DNA of 64,000 nucleotides from Microcebus murinus (lineage: Eukaryota > Chordata > Mammalia > Primates > Cheirogaleidae), in contig NC_134108.1 in assembly GCF_040939455.1 (NCBI RefSeq), positions 88,642,001 to 88,706,000 of the forward strand. The letters are read 5' to 3'. The notes beneath the pieces are model-generated. The model was not told the DNA's origin, searched no databases, and saw nothing but the letters and a program-made list of their open reading frames with translations. The number at the start of each line of letters is the position of its first letter. The first letter of the stretch is position 1. Made by a program: the position numbers and the translations under genes. Shown piece by piece: positions 1 through 12,299 of the stretch.

Positions 1-600
1 TTGCATGATATGATAAAAACCCAAACTATTAATACAAAGATGGTGTTAGGAAGGAAAGAAGAGATGAAGAACATAGAAGACATTTCAAAGAAAAATATGG
101 AATTAGAGATTTATTGGAGTTATTAATAGAAATAAATATATTTATCCCACATCAATGACAGGCCATCAAAGTATAGAATTAAGATACGAAGCCAATATAG
201 TTATAAGCCTGGAACATTTGGTAGAAAAAAGATCATAGACCAGAATTTAAAGCAAGTCTTTGCTATTTATAAGAATCATTATACAAGAAAGAAGTTGGAG
301 ACTGCTAAACAGTCTTACCCCATTAATATCAGGACTTCTTTTATCCCCATTTTACAGATGACAAAACTGAGGCTGAAAAAATATCAATAACTTGTTTAAC
401 ATCTCTCAGACAGTAGGGAGAAGAACATACTGCTACTTTAGTAGTAAAAGAGTGTAAAAAAAAATAAACAGTTCTGTATTTTGTGCTAGAGTGGTGATTT
501 TTCTCAGAGATCACAGCCCCAAATCGTTGTAAAATAGAACAAAAGCATAAACTCAAGGTACATTAAATATGCTGCTAATGACTCACAAAATCTCATAGTA
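1..600. other. AT-rich stretch, nothing recognised
   Basis: No coding potential, RNA gene or family-specific repeat could be named here. The short open frames are in AT-rich sequence and look like chance. Confidence 0.5.
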
Positions 601-659
601 TGCCTCATAGTGTTCCCCAATTTCAAATGTTGTCCAAGTGTTTAAGTCAAGTGATATGG

Positions 660-1030
660 CACAGGTTATACTGAAAACTAGCCATTGTCTGAGAGTAGAA
701 TGATGGTTGCCAGAGGATGAGAAGTGGAGCAGGGAGGGGAGGATATAGTGGGGATGGTTAATGGGTGCAAAAATATACTAATAGTTAGATAGAATGAACA
801 TTGTACATTGCTGATAGCGCAGCAAAGTGACTATATTCAACAAAAAGTTAAGGTATGCTTTAAAATAAAGAGTGGAATTAGAAATGATAAATGCCTGAAG
901 TGATGGAGACCCAATTACCCTTAATTGATTAATTCACATTGTATGCCTGTATCAACACATCACATGTAACCTACAAAGATATACAACTATGTACCTATAA
1001 TAATTAAAAATAGAAAGTTTTTTAAAAAGA
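660..1030 (+). repeat. L1 3' end (older L1M/L1PB type)
   Basis: The stretch runs from the typical 'ATGGTTGCCAGAGG' part of old L1 3' UTRs through 'CACATTGTATGCCTGTATC' to 'AACTATGTACC' and an A-rich end near 1010-1030. This is the normal order for the 3' UTR of a mammalian L1 on the plus strand. It is 5' truncated and diverged. I see no target duplication. Confidence 0.65.
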
Positions 1031-1366
1031 GAAAAGAAAATTAGTCATTGTCTAGCTAATATATCTCCAATTTTTAGGATAACTTACTAAAATCAAATGT
1101 GTTTCAGTTCAATGTGTGTTCAGGCATTAGCAGAATAAAAACAGAATGGTAATCCTAATTTTACTACCAAATAAGTTATCTGATAATTAAATATGTAGTT
1201 CTTAAATTCTGAAACTCAGAATGTAATCTTTCTGAATAAATATAGACGCAATTTATAGGTTATATTCTCAAAATCTTGACTAATTGCTACTGGACTACAT
1301 TTTCTCCCTCACCCATATCAAATTATTAAAACTCATTACTATGCACATAGATAATTATTCCGAAGT

Positions 1367-1703
1367 TTTTTTTTTTTTTTTTTTTTGAGACAGAGTCTCA
1401 CTTTGTTGCCCAGGCTAGAGTGAGTGCCGTGGCGTCAGCCTAGCTCACAGCAACCTCAATCTCCTGGGCTCGAGCGATCCTACTGCCTCGGCCTCCCGAG
1501 TAGCTGGGACTACAGGCATGCGCCACCATGCCCGGCTAATTTTTTATATACATATCAGTTGGCCAATTAATTTCTTTCTATTTATAGTAGAGACGGGGTC
1601 TCGCTCTTGCTCAGGCTGGTTTTGAACTCCTGACCTTGAGCAATCCGCCCGCCTCGGCCTCCCAGAGAGCTAGGATTACAGGCGTGAGCCACCGCGCCCG
1701 GCC
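1367..1703 (-). mobile_element. Alu SINE, strepsirrhine type
   Basis: On the plus strand a T run is followed by the reverse complement of both Alu monomers. The sequence between the monomers (around 'CAGTTGGCCAATTAATTTC') is the form seen in lemur-type Alus. Flanks 'TTCCGAAGTTTT' and 'TTTCGAAGTTTT' are a near-perfect target duplication, so the insertion is fairly young. Confidence 0.9.
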
Positions 1704-1754
1704 TATTTCGAAGTTTTATAATGTACCTGGACTATGGAAACAAAACTGTATTAT

Positions 1755-2017
<263 letters not shown>

Positions 2018-2054
2018 TTAGTGACTATCAGCCAGATGTTGTTTGTATTTCTTT

Positions 2055-2407
2055 TTTTTTTTTTAATTTCAGGATATTCTGAAAGTACAAACATTTGGTT
2101 ACATTTTATGACTTTGCCTCACCCAAGCGAGGATTAGAGGCATGCCCTTCCCCTCTACAATGCTCACTGCGTCCATTAGTTTTGAGTTTACCCCCCCAGT
2201 CCCCTAATCCCTGGAGAATATTACTACTGTGTGAGCACCATAGAGTTGATCAGTCAGTGCCAATTTGATGGCGAGTACAAGTGGAGCCTTTTCTTCCGTT
2301 CTTGTGATACCTCACTTTGGATAATGGGCTCAAGCGCTATCCAGGAAAATATAAGAGGTGCTAGATCACTGTCGTTTCTTATAAACGAGTAATATGACAT
2401 TGTATAC
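2055..2407 (-). mobile_element. L1 3' end, 3' half of a U6/L1 chimera
   Basis: The T run at about 2052-2064 is the poly(A) tail of a minus-strand L1 3' UTR. This L1 part runs without a break into the U6 copy at 2408-2514. One 15-bp target duplication (TGTTTGTATTTCTTT, 2040-2054 and 2515-2529) encloses both parts, so they were inserted together. The L1 portion is related in its tail to the other young L1 ends at 19,601, 22,258 and 24,686. Confidence 0.7.
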
Positions 2408-2457
2408 AAAAAATATAGACACTTCACCAATTTGCATGTCATCCTTGCACAGGGGCC

Positions 2458-2491
<34 letters not shown>

Positions 2492-2514
2492 CTATGTGCT
2501 GCCAAAGTCATCAC
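2408..2514 (-). pseudogene. RNU6 (pseudogene): U6 snRNA retropseudogene fused to L1
   Basis: Read on the minus strand, this 107-nt segment covers the whole length of U6 snRNA. It includes the central ACGATACAGAGAAGATTAGC block (reverse complement around 2455-2480), the 'GGATGACATGCAAATTGGTG' part and the terminal T run at 2408-2413. The first ~12 nt and scattered bases differ from functional U6. U6 is joined directly at its 3' T run to L1 3' UTR sequence, and the pair shares one target duplication. This is the known U6/L1 chimera structure, explained by a template switch of L1 reverse transcriptase from L1 RNA to U6 RNA. It lies inside a retroinsertion with no sign of its own pol III promoter, so it is unlikely to be expressed. 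Confidence 0.93.
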
Positions 2515-2529
2515 TGTTTGTATTTCTTT

Positions 2530-4140
2530 AAATTTATTTGTTTGTAATTATATGCACCCTTCTTTTAAAAAGGTAATCACAGTCATTTTGAAGCTCCATA
2601 GATAAAGATAACATGCATGTCTCCAGACCTCGCCAGCCTGTGGGAAGAGAGCGAGCTGTATTAACAGTAAGCATCCAAAATTCATAAGTTCACTGTCCCA
2701 ACTGGCTCATGGAGGAAGGACTCTAAGCCCCAGAAAGGTCTCCTGCCCAGGAATTTCTGAGAGTTTCTGAAAGGGGCAAAATAAATCGGCTGTGTAATCT
2801 GATCCCAAATTCTCCTCCTAGAGGTTGCCTTCCTGCAGGAAAACTGCCAGTCACTGCCATGGTATCCCATGACCTCCATGAAACCCCTGTGCCCACATGA
2901 AAGTGCCACGTCCGTGTTCTCAAAGTAGCTGGTCTTGGAGGAGTCAGAGCTATGCCAACTCCTGTCTGAGGTTAGAAATGTGCCTCTCTCACATACTCTG
3001 TGCAGTGCTCTGCCATTGTCCTTGGAGTAGCCCAGCTTGTCCCAGAAGTATCATGGCATTACTTATGGAAGCAGCTCCTTCAGCCTTTTCCCCTCCATCA
3101 TTCCATTAGGGCTCAAAAATCCAAATAGGCCATAGCCATTCTACTTTCTCCATTGTTCATATTTCTGCCACCCCACCCCCAGGTGTTCCTACAATTAAAA
3201 AATAAAACCTGCTTTAACCTAAAACAAAATATCTTATAACTAGCAAAGTATGCTAATAGATGTCCTTATGGGTCACCAGCACACTGGCTCAGCAAACAGT
3301 AAGAAGCTTACTCTCAATTTGATCTGAGCTAGAATCCACTTTAAATGGTCATGGACTGAAATTATTTTTATAATTTAAATGTAACAAAATAATACTAGAA
3401 CTATAAACCATAAATAGAAGCATGGTTATATAATATGCTGAAACATGCCAGCATCAAGGGATTAAAATATTATTCAGAAATACTTCCTTCTCTAATTATC
3501 CATTCCTATTATCTAAAAGAAAAATGAACCACTGCCTAAAATCACCTGAAGGAGGGCCACTGGCTATTTCAAAAGTATAGTCTGAAAATTGATGAGCTGA
3601 CATATTTTTAAAAACCTTCTTAAAAAAAAAAATTGGAATTCACTTCCTGCTTGGTTAGTTGGTTTCACATAAATCCTCTTTTCTTTGGATTTACTTTCTG
3701 AGTAAATGCTTGCTACTTTGTGTGTGAATCCTAAAGCTTTTGGATGTGCTTTGGGTATAAAATACAAAAAACTCATTATTTTCCTTATATCCTTTTTTAA
3801 AAGGCCTAGGTAATTTGTCTAAAATAGAAAGAGGTATTTTGCTATGAAGCAAATTGTGAAATTGCTGAAGTGAGCTGCAGTGCAGATATGCATATATGCA
3901 TGAGTAGAAACAACCAAGTAAATGCCTAAAGTATAAATTTATCAAAAAATGTTGGTAGCTTTCTATATATAAGTAAACATACATGCGTTTGTGTGTGTAG
4001 ATAGAAGATAGATAGATGTATATTGAATGAAATAAAAATATTTTACTCCAAAATATATTCCTTTCACATATGTATTTTGAGATGGCTACCAGAGGGCCAG
4101 CAAACAGAAGTAGCCCAACAAAGCTGTCTTTTGTGGGGGA
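2530..4140. other. Unassigned intergenic stretch
   Basis: No gene or repeat could be named with confidence. A 152-codon minus-strand open frame (3691-4149) has low-complexity, AT-rich codon content and no recognisable motif, so I treat it as chance. Confidence 0.4.
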
Positions 4141-4149
4141 AATTTGCAT

Positions 4150-4931
4150 CTACAGAGAATCTTAACACAGCCAGGTCTTCCCTTGTCCAGATCTAGGAAA
4201 GACTGAAAGTCTGACACCTTTAAAGGTCTGAAAGAAATATTTACCATCTATTCTCTCTGAGGGCTGCTACCTGTAAGGTTTCATCTACATAACAAGAGCA
4301 CCTTTGCTAGCTAATCCTCCTCTTCTTCCAGTCCTATAACCTCTTGCCACTAAAACCTGATCTACCACCATAACCTGTTTTTGGCCATGTTCTGAGCACT
4401 TTCTGTAACCTCAAGATATACAATAATACATAAGCCTCTGTATCCCATTGGGGATTTGGGTCTTCATTCTGAAGCTGTGTTAAATAAATTTGTGTGCCTT
4501 ATCTCCTATTAATCAATCTGATTCATGTCAGTGATTTTTTTTTTTTTTTTTTTTTTTGAGACAGAGTCTCACTTTGTTGTCCAGGCTAGAGTGAGTGCCG
4601 TGGCGTCAGCCTAGCTCACAGCAACCTCAAACTCCTGGGCTCGAGTGATCCTTCTGCCTCAGCCTCCCGAGTAGCTGGGACTACAGGCATGCGCCACCAT
4701 GCCCGGCTAATTTTTTTATATATATATCAGTTGGCCAATTAATTTCTTTCTATTTATAGTAGAGACGGGGTCTCGCTCTTGCTCAGGCTGGTTTTGAACT
4801 CCTGACCTTGAGCAATCCGCCCGCCTCGGCCTCCCAAGAGCTAGGATTACAGGTGTGAGCCACAGCGCCCGGCCCATGTCAGTGATTTTTAATGAACCTT
4901 CAAGGGGCCAAGAGCATTGGCTCCTATAATA
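4150..4931 (+). repeat. ERV1-type LTR, split by an Alu
   Basis: The right-hand part has the same ending as the LTR at 5940-6531: 'TTAAATAAATTTGTGTGCC', 'CTCCTATTAATCAATCTG', then 'GGGGCCAAGAGCATTGG'. An Alu at 4541-4874 interrupts it. The 5' end is not resolved, so the left limit is approximate. Confidence 0.55.
4541..4874 (-). mobile_element. Alu SINE inside an LTR
   Basis: Full reverse-complement lemur-type Alu with a long T run on the plus strand. A perfect 16-bp duplication, CATGTCAGTGATTTTT, flanks it at 4525-4540 and 4875-4890. It is younger than the LTR it splits. Confidence 0.92.
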
Positions 4932-5027
4932 TATGTGTATTCATGCACACATAATAAGAATCTTTTTTTCTAACACTTACTTGATTTTATCAAACTTATA
5001 CATATATTTTGGAGACAAAGTTTAGGG

Positions 5028-5463
5028 GTCAGTACTTAGTCCATTTGTGTTGCTATAAAGGAATAGCTGAGGCTGGGTAATTTATAAAGAAAAGAGGTTT
5101 ATTTGGTCCACAGTACTGCAGGCTGTACAAGAAACATGGCATCAGCATATGCTTCTGGTAACGGCTTCAGACTGCTTCCACTCATGGTATAAGGTGAAGG
5201 GGAGCTAGTATGTGCAGAGATCACAAGGCAAGAGAGGAAGCAATATGAAGGGGGAGGTGCCAGGCTCTTTTTAACAACCAGTTCTCATGAAAATTAATGG
5301 AGGAATAACTCAGTCGGTCGGTAATTATCGTGAGGATATCACCATGCCATTCACAAGGGATCCACCCCTATGACCCAAACACCTCCCATTAGGTCCCACC
5401 TCCAACACTGGGGATCAAATTTCAATATGAGGTTTGGGGGGACAAACATCTAAACTATAGCAA
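5028..5463 (-). repeat. MaLR LTR (MST type)
   Basis: On the minus strand it begins TGCTATAGTTTAGATGTTTG, followed by the 'CCCCAGTGTTGGAGGTGGG' block and an AATAAA near the 3' part ('CCAAATAAACCTC'). This order is typical of MST/MLT1-type LTRs of ERVL-MaLR elements. It is a solo LTR; no internal sequence adjoins it. Confidence 0.8.
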
Positions 5464-5939
5464 GTTCTTATGAGCACAAGAATTAACTTCTTTCCACATG
5501 CACATAGATTAAGTATATTCTTGAGTGTGCTTTTCAATGGTAAAAGTTTAAATCCAATTTCAAAATTAAAGATAATTAGTCTTTTTTTCTCATTTGGATT
5601 AATAGGTTCAACCTCAATAAATTCAAATATGTAGCATTTTTTACTAATTAGATCCATTCAAGTATTTAAATATACATTTACTACAAAGGTTTAATAATCT
5701 ACCCTCCAAATGAAAACAATTGGAGGAAAAAGTATCTATAAAACAACTAAATATTCTTCTAGGAAAAAAGAGAAGGTTATTTTTAAAGGAAAAAAGTTAA
5801 TAAGATTCAGGATATCAACATATAACAGAAGTAAACTGTGGGCCTATTTTATTTGAGATAAGTTTTAAAGAAGTGGAAAAAAATAATATCTCATGCTAAG
5901 TCCAAAATTCTAGAACCAAAAGAAAATGGAGCTTGTGGT

Positions 5940-6531
5940 TGATGTAGCTCAGAAAACAGTGCCCCAGAATGAAGGCCTCAGAAGCAAAAGGTTTTCTCTG
6001 ATCTTCTCCTGTCCTGCTATCATTTAGTCTCATTCTTTCCTCAGGCTAGCCATAGAAACTGGAATCCCTCTTCTCACAAAAGTGAAAACACATTTTTCCA
6101 AAAGCCAGCCACAAAACCTAAAATTATTCTGTAAAAGAACTGGCCATAAAGAAATTACCCAACCTAGCTTGTTTGACTGTAGGTCTTAAGACCCCCCATT
6201 TCAGATGGGGTCCTGGCCCCCACACAGAAGAAAAAAATGCATGCTCAAAGAGGAGAAAAAGAATCTGGACAGGCATCGCTAGATTCTCCAGTCTATTAGC
6301 ATTAGATTATACTCTTTTTATGCAATCATATATCTACACTGATGTCTATACTTTGTTAAATTTAGCATAAAAATGGACAATTTCCCCTATATCTTTGAGT
6401 CTTCATTCTGGAAGCTCCCATGTATACATATTAAATAAATTTATATCTTTTCTCCTATTAATCAATCTGCCTCATGTCAGTAGTGATTTTTTTAGCAAAC
6501 CTTTTGGGGGCCAAGAGCATTGGTCCCTACA
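5940..6531 (+). repeat. ERV1-type solo LTR with 4-bp duplication
   Basis: It begins TGATGTAGCTCAG and ends GGTCCCTACA. The 4-bp flanks TGGT (5936-5939 and 6532-6535) match exactly, as expected for gammaretrovirus-like integration. A 'TTAAATAAATTT' polyadenylation signal lies near 6430. Relatives in this window are at 4150, 40,416, 30,686 and 27,596. Confidence 0.8.
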
Positions 6532-6535
6532 TGGT

Positions 6536-7936
6536 CATCCACTAAGAAAAACTGATTAAAGCACTGTATCTGAAAATAAAAAGACAGTATTTCAATGTAG
6601 CAGTTTATTGGGGACCTTGTTATTGGAATTAGAAATAGATACACTGTTTAAGGCATCAGAATAGATAGCAAATAATATATTAATGGCGAAGTCTGTGGTT
6701 AAGAAAAATATTTAAAAATTGAAGAGAGATGACATATTGTGGGGCTGCACCAGGCAGAGTTGATAGATAGACATGGGTCTTTCTATGACCAAAACCTCTA
6801 GAAATAGGGCAAGAACAATTATTCCCATTCCACATGGAAAAACAAAGGTATGTCCAACAAACAAAAATTAATTAAAAGTATATCAGTCTTCACTCGGTCT
6901 CCTAAGAAAAGGCCAAAGGATGATAAACTTTCCTAATGCACATTCAAATATATTTAACAATCCTCTCGCCATCACCGCCCCATTCAGACACTTCCAACGG
7001 TCAGCACTGTCTTTCTGATACTCCCCTTTTCCCTCTCTGAGCTCCCAACCCTCCAACATCTCCAAGGTATCCTCGCCACCTCATTCCTCTCCACTTCATC
7101 CCCTCCATTCTCACACTGTGCCACACCATCTCCTTCCCAGCCATGACCACAGGGATTTCCACTCCTGCCCACTGGGCCAAAGCTACTGTAGAAACCTGGA
7201 AGTCTCTTTACCTCCACCATTTCCCCTCCCCTGCTGCACATGGAGGAGTGATGCAGAGCAGCCTGGGAGGTAAAGCTGTTCTCTTCCTTTAAGTGCCTTT
7301 CTTATAAGAAAGTCTCATGAAGAGCTTGTGCAGATTAAATTTCTCACCTTGGAATCAGACTTCTGTACTGGATTGTAAAAGGAGTGCTCAAAAGAAATCA
7401 CCAACATTTGATTGCATGGAATCTCCTTCATCTCCTTATATGGTTGATAATGTTTCAAATCAAGGTGGGAAAGAAACATAGAGTTCTTTTTTTGATGATT
7501 AAAATTAATGTGCATGTGCTTGGTTTACTAACGCTGATTCAAAGTCAGGCTGGCAACTAGCATCTATCACAGGAATCAAAATCATACCGACTTTTATGGG
7601 GTAGGTAGTAGGGGAAAGTATGCCACAAGAAAGCCTAAGTATGTTGCATACCTGAAAGGAAGAAATGTCTCTACTAAAGTGAGAAGGAATTCAGAAAATG
7701 AGTTATTGGAGAATAGCAAACAATCATTGCAGGATTCATAACTCAGTCTAAGAAACTCTATCTAGAGTCTCTAGAGAAAAAAGAAGCTGTGTCAAGATGT
7801 TTCTGTTATGTTCAGCTGGAGATGTATGCACCTCTATTTGAATGATTTATAAAGAGTTGTTGCTATTTTAGAATATAGAATTTAGTATAAAGATTATTTT
7901 TAAAAGAATTTGTTAATCAAAGTATATCACCATACT

Positions 7937-7938
<2 letters not shown>
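6536..7938. other. Unassigned intergenic stretch
   Basis: A more C-rich tract at 6890-7260 stands out from AT-rich flanks. I recognise neither a gene nor a named repeat. The overlapping short minus-strand frames at 6883-7241 have no recognisable domain. Confidence 0.4.

Positions 7939-7982
<44 letters not shown>
7939..7982. repeat. (AC)22 microsatellite
   Basis: Pure AC dinucleotide run of about 44 bases, likely polymorphic. Confidence 0.97.
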
Positions 7983-7985
<3 letters not shown>

Positions 7986-8278
7986 AGTTTTTAATCAAGT
8001 CTTAATCTTTATAAGCCTGACATCTAGGGATAGGGAAAGTGTGGGGTGCTATATACAGACACAGATGAAGGTATAATGACAAATTGAGGTTGAGAAAGAT
8101 AAAAATTGTTGCCACATAACCCATCCATAAATTTCATAGTGACTAAATGAACACAGATGTACCATTGTGAACTGTTTGAATGGATGATACTCTTTACAAC
8201 TGTCAGTATACTTTTTTTTCTTGTATGCAAATGTCGCTATTTATTGGTTATATAAAATGTATAATCCTTAATATGTAG

Positions 8279-8604
<326 letters not shown>

Positions 8605-8788
8605 GGATGATGGCATTTTAGACAGAAGTCTCCATCCTCCTCATTTGCCAGCAAATTAATAAATCTCTCTTTCGTTCTCCATTAAAAAAAAATGTAAACC
8701 ATTCTAATAAACCTAATTAATGTTTCTAAATTTCATGATTCTGTATGATTGCACCTCAGTGAGACCCATCTAAATATTTCTTCTAGAA

Positions 8789-9003
8789 CAGTGGTTCTCA
8801 ACACGGGATGATTTTGCCCCTAGGGGAAATTTAGCTATGTCTGGGGACACCTTTGTTTGTTAAACCTGAGGACTGCTACTGGCATCTTATGGGTGCTAAT
8901 GGCATCTAGACAGGGATACTGCTAAACATCCTGCAGTTGTTGTAGGGACAGTCCCCTACAGCAAAGAATTATCCAGCCCAAATTTTGAGTCTGAGAAACC
9001 CTG
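8789..9003 (+). mobile_element. MER5A (hAT-Charlie MITE)
   Basis: It starts CAGTGGTTCTCAACACGGG and ends TTGAGTCTGAGAAACCCTG, with the diagnostic interior 'AAGAATTATCCAGCCCAAA'. The 8-bp flanks TTCTAGAA and CTCTAGTA are a degraded hAT target duplication. Confidence 0.9.
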
Positions 9004-10600
9004 CTCTAGTACAATGAAGAATGTATGCTAATTATTCGAATATTCTTTCCCTTTTACTTCCCCATTTTTCCATTCCCTACTCCAAATCCATTCAGTAGTC
9101 TTCATTTCAAATATTATAGTCTACATGATTTAGTATGATCTCTTTGCACTATTTCAGCTTGAATGGTCATTATTAGGGTCCCACACTACCATGCAAAGCA
9201 AGCACTGCCAGTACTCATACTTCTGGCTGTCTAGGTAGATCTGTGCAAAGGGCATTCACAGAAACCACGAGCTTCCAAGAGGCTGACCATTGGTAACTGG
9301 CAGACCCAACTTGACATAAGGCTCTTACTCAAGGTATAATGAAATTTTTTTTAAACATTGAGTTCAAGTAGAAGTTACTGAAAAGTTTTTATTAAAATTT
9401 ATTTTTGAAAAGCAAAATAATAATAAAAATTTTCTGGGAAAAAAACAGTTAATAAGAGTGTAGTAGAAAGAAATGTTTACTCATATCTTGGTTAAAAGTA
9501 TTTATCAAATAATATTACATTAGTTTGTTTTCTTTTCTGTCTCCTCATTTAAACCATAATGTGTGGGAACCATATAAGATATGTTTTTGTATCCTCAGTA
9601 CCTAATATGGCACATAGTACATAGTAGGCTCTCAGTAACATTTTATTGAATAGACAAATTAGGACTAAATGATGAGGAGACAGAAGTTGAGTTCTAACTT
9701 AAGTACCACTGGCTGTATGACTTGGAGCAACTGAGGTATTTTGCCTTTGCTTCCTCAACTGAAAATATGTATTTAGATTTGATGAATTCCATTTTTAAAA
9801 TGTGTTAAACAATTTAGAATTGGTAATTCTTTTGCTAGAGAAATAAAAGAAGAAGTTACTAATCTCCTTCCTATTCTAAATTGGAATACTCTCCTTGCCC
9901 ATCAACAAATGAAGTCCCACAGAAAAATTTCACATGCGACATTAAGTTAACTTTATGCCATGCCAGGCAAAGAAAAAAAGGAATGGATTAGGATACACAC
10001 TGAGAAGGTGAGGATATCCTGCAAATGTCTGGGGAAGAAAATAGTTTGTTAAGCTTTTATTTATTGCCAGGCACTGTGTTAGAAAGTAAGAAAACAAAAA
10101 ATCAGCAAGACGACTCTCCTTGCTGAGCAACCCACCGAGACAAACCAAGAATGCCACAGCAGGGTTTCTCAATAAGGGGGTATATTGAAAAAGCAGAACC
10201 ACCCAAGAGGCTTTAACACACTCCTCACCCCTCATCTTCACCACACTCCATTTCTCTGCCTCCTGAGAGTGACTGCCATGTCACCCCATTCTCACTGAGG
10301 GACCTACGCCATATTCCTCAGGAACCACATCAGTTTGGTTAAAAGGTCAAGAATCATTACTGGATTGAATTGAAGAATAAGACAAAGTAAGCAATAACTG
10401 GTTTCGTTTTGTTTTGTTTTTTTAATCTAAAAAGATGCCACTGAAGTAAGGGAATATTAATTCTCAGAGCACTAAAACTTTGTCTTATAATTTCAGGACT
10501 TACTACTGTGGTGTTTTGTAAAATACTGCAAAAGCTAAAGGGGTTCTCAAATTTGGGTCAGTATCACAATCACTCAAAGGACTTGGTAAAGTACCAAGGC
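9004..10600. other. Old repeat traces and unassigned sequence
   Basis: Around 9690-9770 the text 'TGTATGACTTGGAGCAACTGAGG' followed by 'CTTCCTCAACTGAAAATATG' matches the core of a MIR SINE. Just before it (about 9560-9655) a stretch resembles an L2/MIR 3' end. Nothing is recognised in the rest. Confidence 0.45.
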
Positions 10601-11102
10601 CCAAGTACAAGGTCCAACCTGTCAAAGTAAAAATGCACTAGACATGTGTTAAAAACTATAAGACAGTTTTATTCAGGCTACTGTAGTAAGGGAGAAAGAC
10701 CAGCGAGGACTGGCAGAGAAAGGAAAATGCAACAGAAACTTTTTAACAGTGGCCTCCTAAGATGGCTGCAGTTTGGCACATGGATAATAAAAACGAGCCC
10801 TATAAGCTAAAGTTGACCTCTTGCCTGTAGAACTGGAGTTCTAAAAAAGAATTTCACTCACAGGTAGTGACTGTAATCCTGTTTATCAGATGTAGGACAA
10901 ACATACAATAAAATCAACCATCTTCCACCAGAGCTTACTACACCTACACAATTGTTAACCTTTCTCCCTACCCATGCAAACATGTATTTACCTTACCTTG
11001 CATAAAGCGTCACAGAGCACCAATCAAATCACAAGAATGTAACTGTTGCTTCACTATCTATTTTTCCCACTTTTACTGCAATATGTGTTTCCCTGTCAGG
11101 GG

Positions 11103-11115
11103 AAAAAAAAAAAAA

Positions 11116-11146
<31 letters not shown>

Positions 11147-11297
11147 TATATATACATATGTATATATACATACATATATATGTGTATATATATACATTTA
11201 TATTTATTACATATATATGTGTATATATTACATATATATGTGTATATATATACATTTATATATATAAATGTATATATATACACATATATATATATAT
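11103..11297. repeat. Compound TA/CA microsatellite
   Basis: An A run is followed by alternating (TA)n, (CA)n and ATATATGTGT units over about 195 bp. Open frames here on both strands are artefacts of the repeat. Confidence 0.95.
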
Positions 11298-11741
11298 TGG
11301 GTTTCCCTGAAAATAAGACAGGGTCTTATATTTATTTTTCTTCGAGAAGACACCCTAGGGCTTATTTTCAGGGGATGTGTTATTTTTTTAAGTACAGTAC
11401 AACAATCTACATTTATTCAAATATAGTTAAGTCATCTTTTTCTGGAGCATCATCATAACTCTCCAAACCCCGGATTCCATCCTGAATTTCTTGCGACTCT
11501 ATTTCCTTTAGAACCATTGGCCCCAATCTCTCATGTCAAGCAATGGAGCTCTCATGGGGCAGATGAGAAGGGCTGCTCATCTTTACCATTCCGTGACGAA
11601 ATGCATGGGTTGTGCAGATATGCTGCATAGCCACGCCCATCACTAGGTCTTATTTTCAGGGTAGGGCTTATATTGCGCAAATGCTTAGAAATCCTGATAG
11701 GGCTTATTTTATGGGCAGGTCTTATTTTCGGGGAAACATGG
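11298..11741. mobile_element. Mariner-like MITE with AATAAGAC modules
   Basis: The left end reads GGGTTTCCCTGAAAATAAGAC. The right end, reverse-complemented, reads CATGTTTCCCCGAAAATAAG, so the ends form inverted repeats of about 20 bp. Between them the module (A)AATAAG(AC) or its complement recurs several times (near 11310, 11362, 11650, 11668, 11705, 11725). There is no transposase. TA-rich microsatellites on both sides hide any TA target duplication. I do not know the family name; Tc1/mariner is inferred from the inverted repeats and TA context. Confidence 0.6.
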
Positions 11742-11742
11742 T

Positions 11743-11791
<49 letters not shown>

Positions 11792-11815
11792 CACATATAT
11801 AAAATACACACACAC
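11742..11815. repeat. (GT)n microsatellite
   Basis: GT dinucleotide run of about 45 bases, then a short TA/CA-rich tail, directly abutting the end of the preceding element. Confidence 0.95.
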
Positions 11816-12089
11816 AATGCCTCATGTACCCTAATTTGGGATACATTCTCGTTCTGTACTGGGTTTGTGTTCTTGGGCTTAGGTCCTCAAACTTGACTTA
11901 AAATAAACCGACCCGTGATTTCTCTAAATTCTAGTAATTTGTCTAAATTCTAGTGCCTGTTATTCAACTTTTGGTCGACAGATGGCGTAGTCTGCTGGTG
12001 TCCAACAAAACCCCGGACACCAGGACTCATTTCTCTGGGATTAGGCTCTTGGTACTGCCTCCAACCCATTGTGTTTCAACCCTCTGGGG

Positions 12090-12291
12090 CAGGATTCCTC
12101 AAACTGTGGCCCACTAAGGACATTTATCCGGCCCACCAGGTGTTTTTGGCGCAGCTGCCTGTCCTGCTTAGCAGCCGACTCATCTAGGGCCCACAGAGCG
12201 CATGTGTGGAATGTGCGCCGCACTCTCCAACGGCCCTCCAGTGGCCTGAGGGACAGTGAACTGGCCCCCTGTTTAAAAAGGGGGACCCCTG
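12090..12291 (+). mobile_element. Short hAT element, perfect 8-bp TSD
   Basis: The 202-bp unit starts CAGGATTCCTCAAACTGTGG. Its reverse-complemented right end starts CAGGGGTCCCCC. The flanks CTCTGGGG (12082-12089 and 12292-12299) are identical, the 8-bp signature of hAT transposases. There is no coding capacity. An intact duplication argues for fairly recent activity, consistent with reports of young hAT elements in strepsirrhines; the strand is arbitrary. Confidence 0.75.
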
Positions 12292-12299
12292 CTCTGGGG

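Noticed and set aside
2055..2514. Functional U6 snRNA gene
   Set aside because: Changed 5' end, substitutions, fusion to L1 and target duplications mark it as a retropseudogene.
3691..4149. 152-codon minus-strand frame
   Set aside because: AT-rich, no motif and no homologous feel; probably chance.
7939..7982. CRISPR-like or other structured array
   Set aside because: Simple dinucleotide repeat in a primate genome.
11029..11310. Several overlapping open frames rich in Tyr, Ile and His
   Set aside because: They are translations of the TA/CA microsatellite on both strands.
11980..12025. Primer-binding site of the old provirus near TGGTGTCCAACAAAACCCC
   Set aside because: It resembles but does not clearly match any tRNA 3' end, and the LTR boundary before it is not established.
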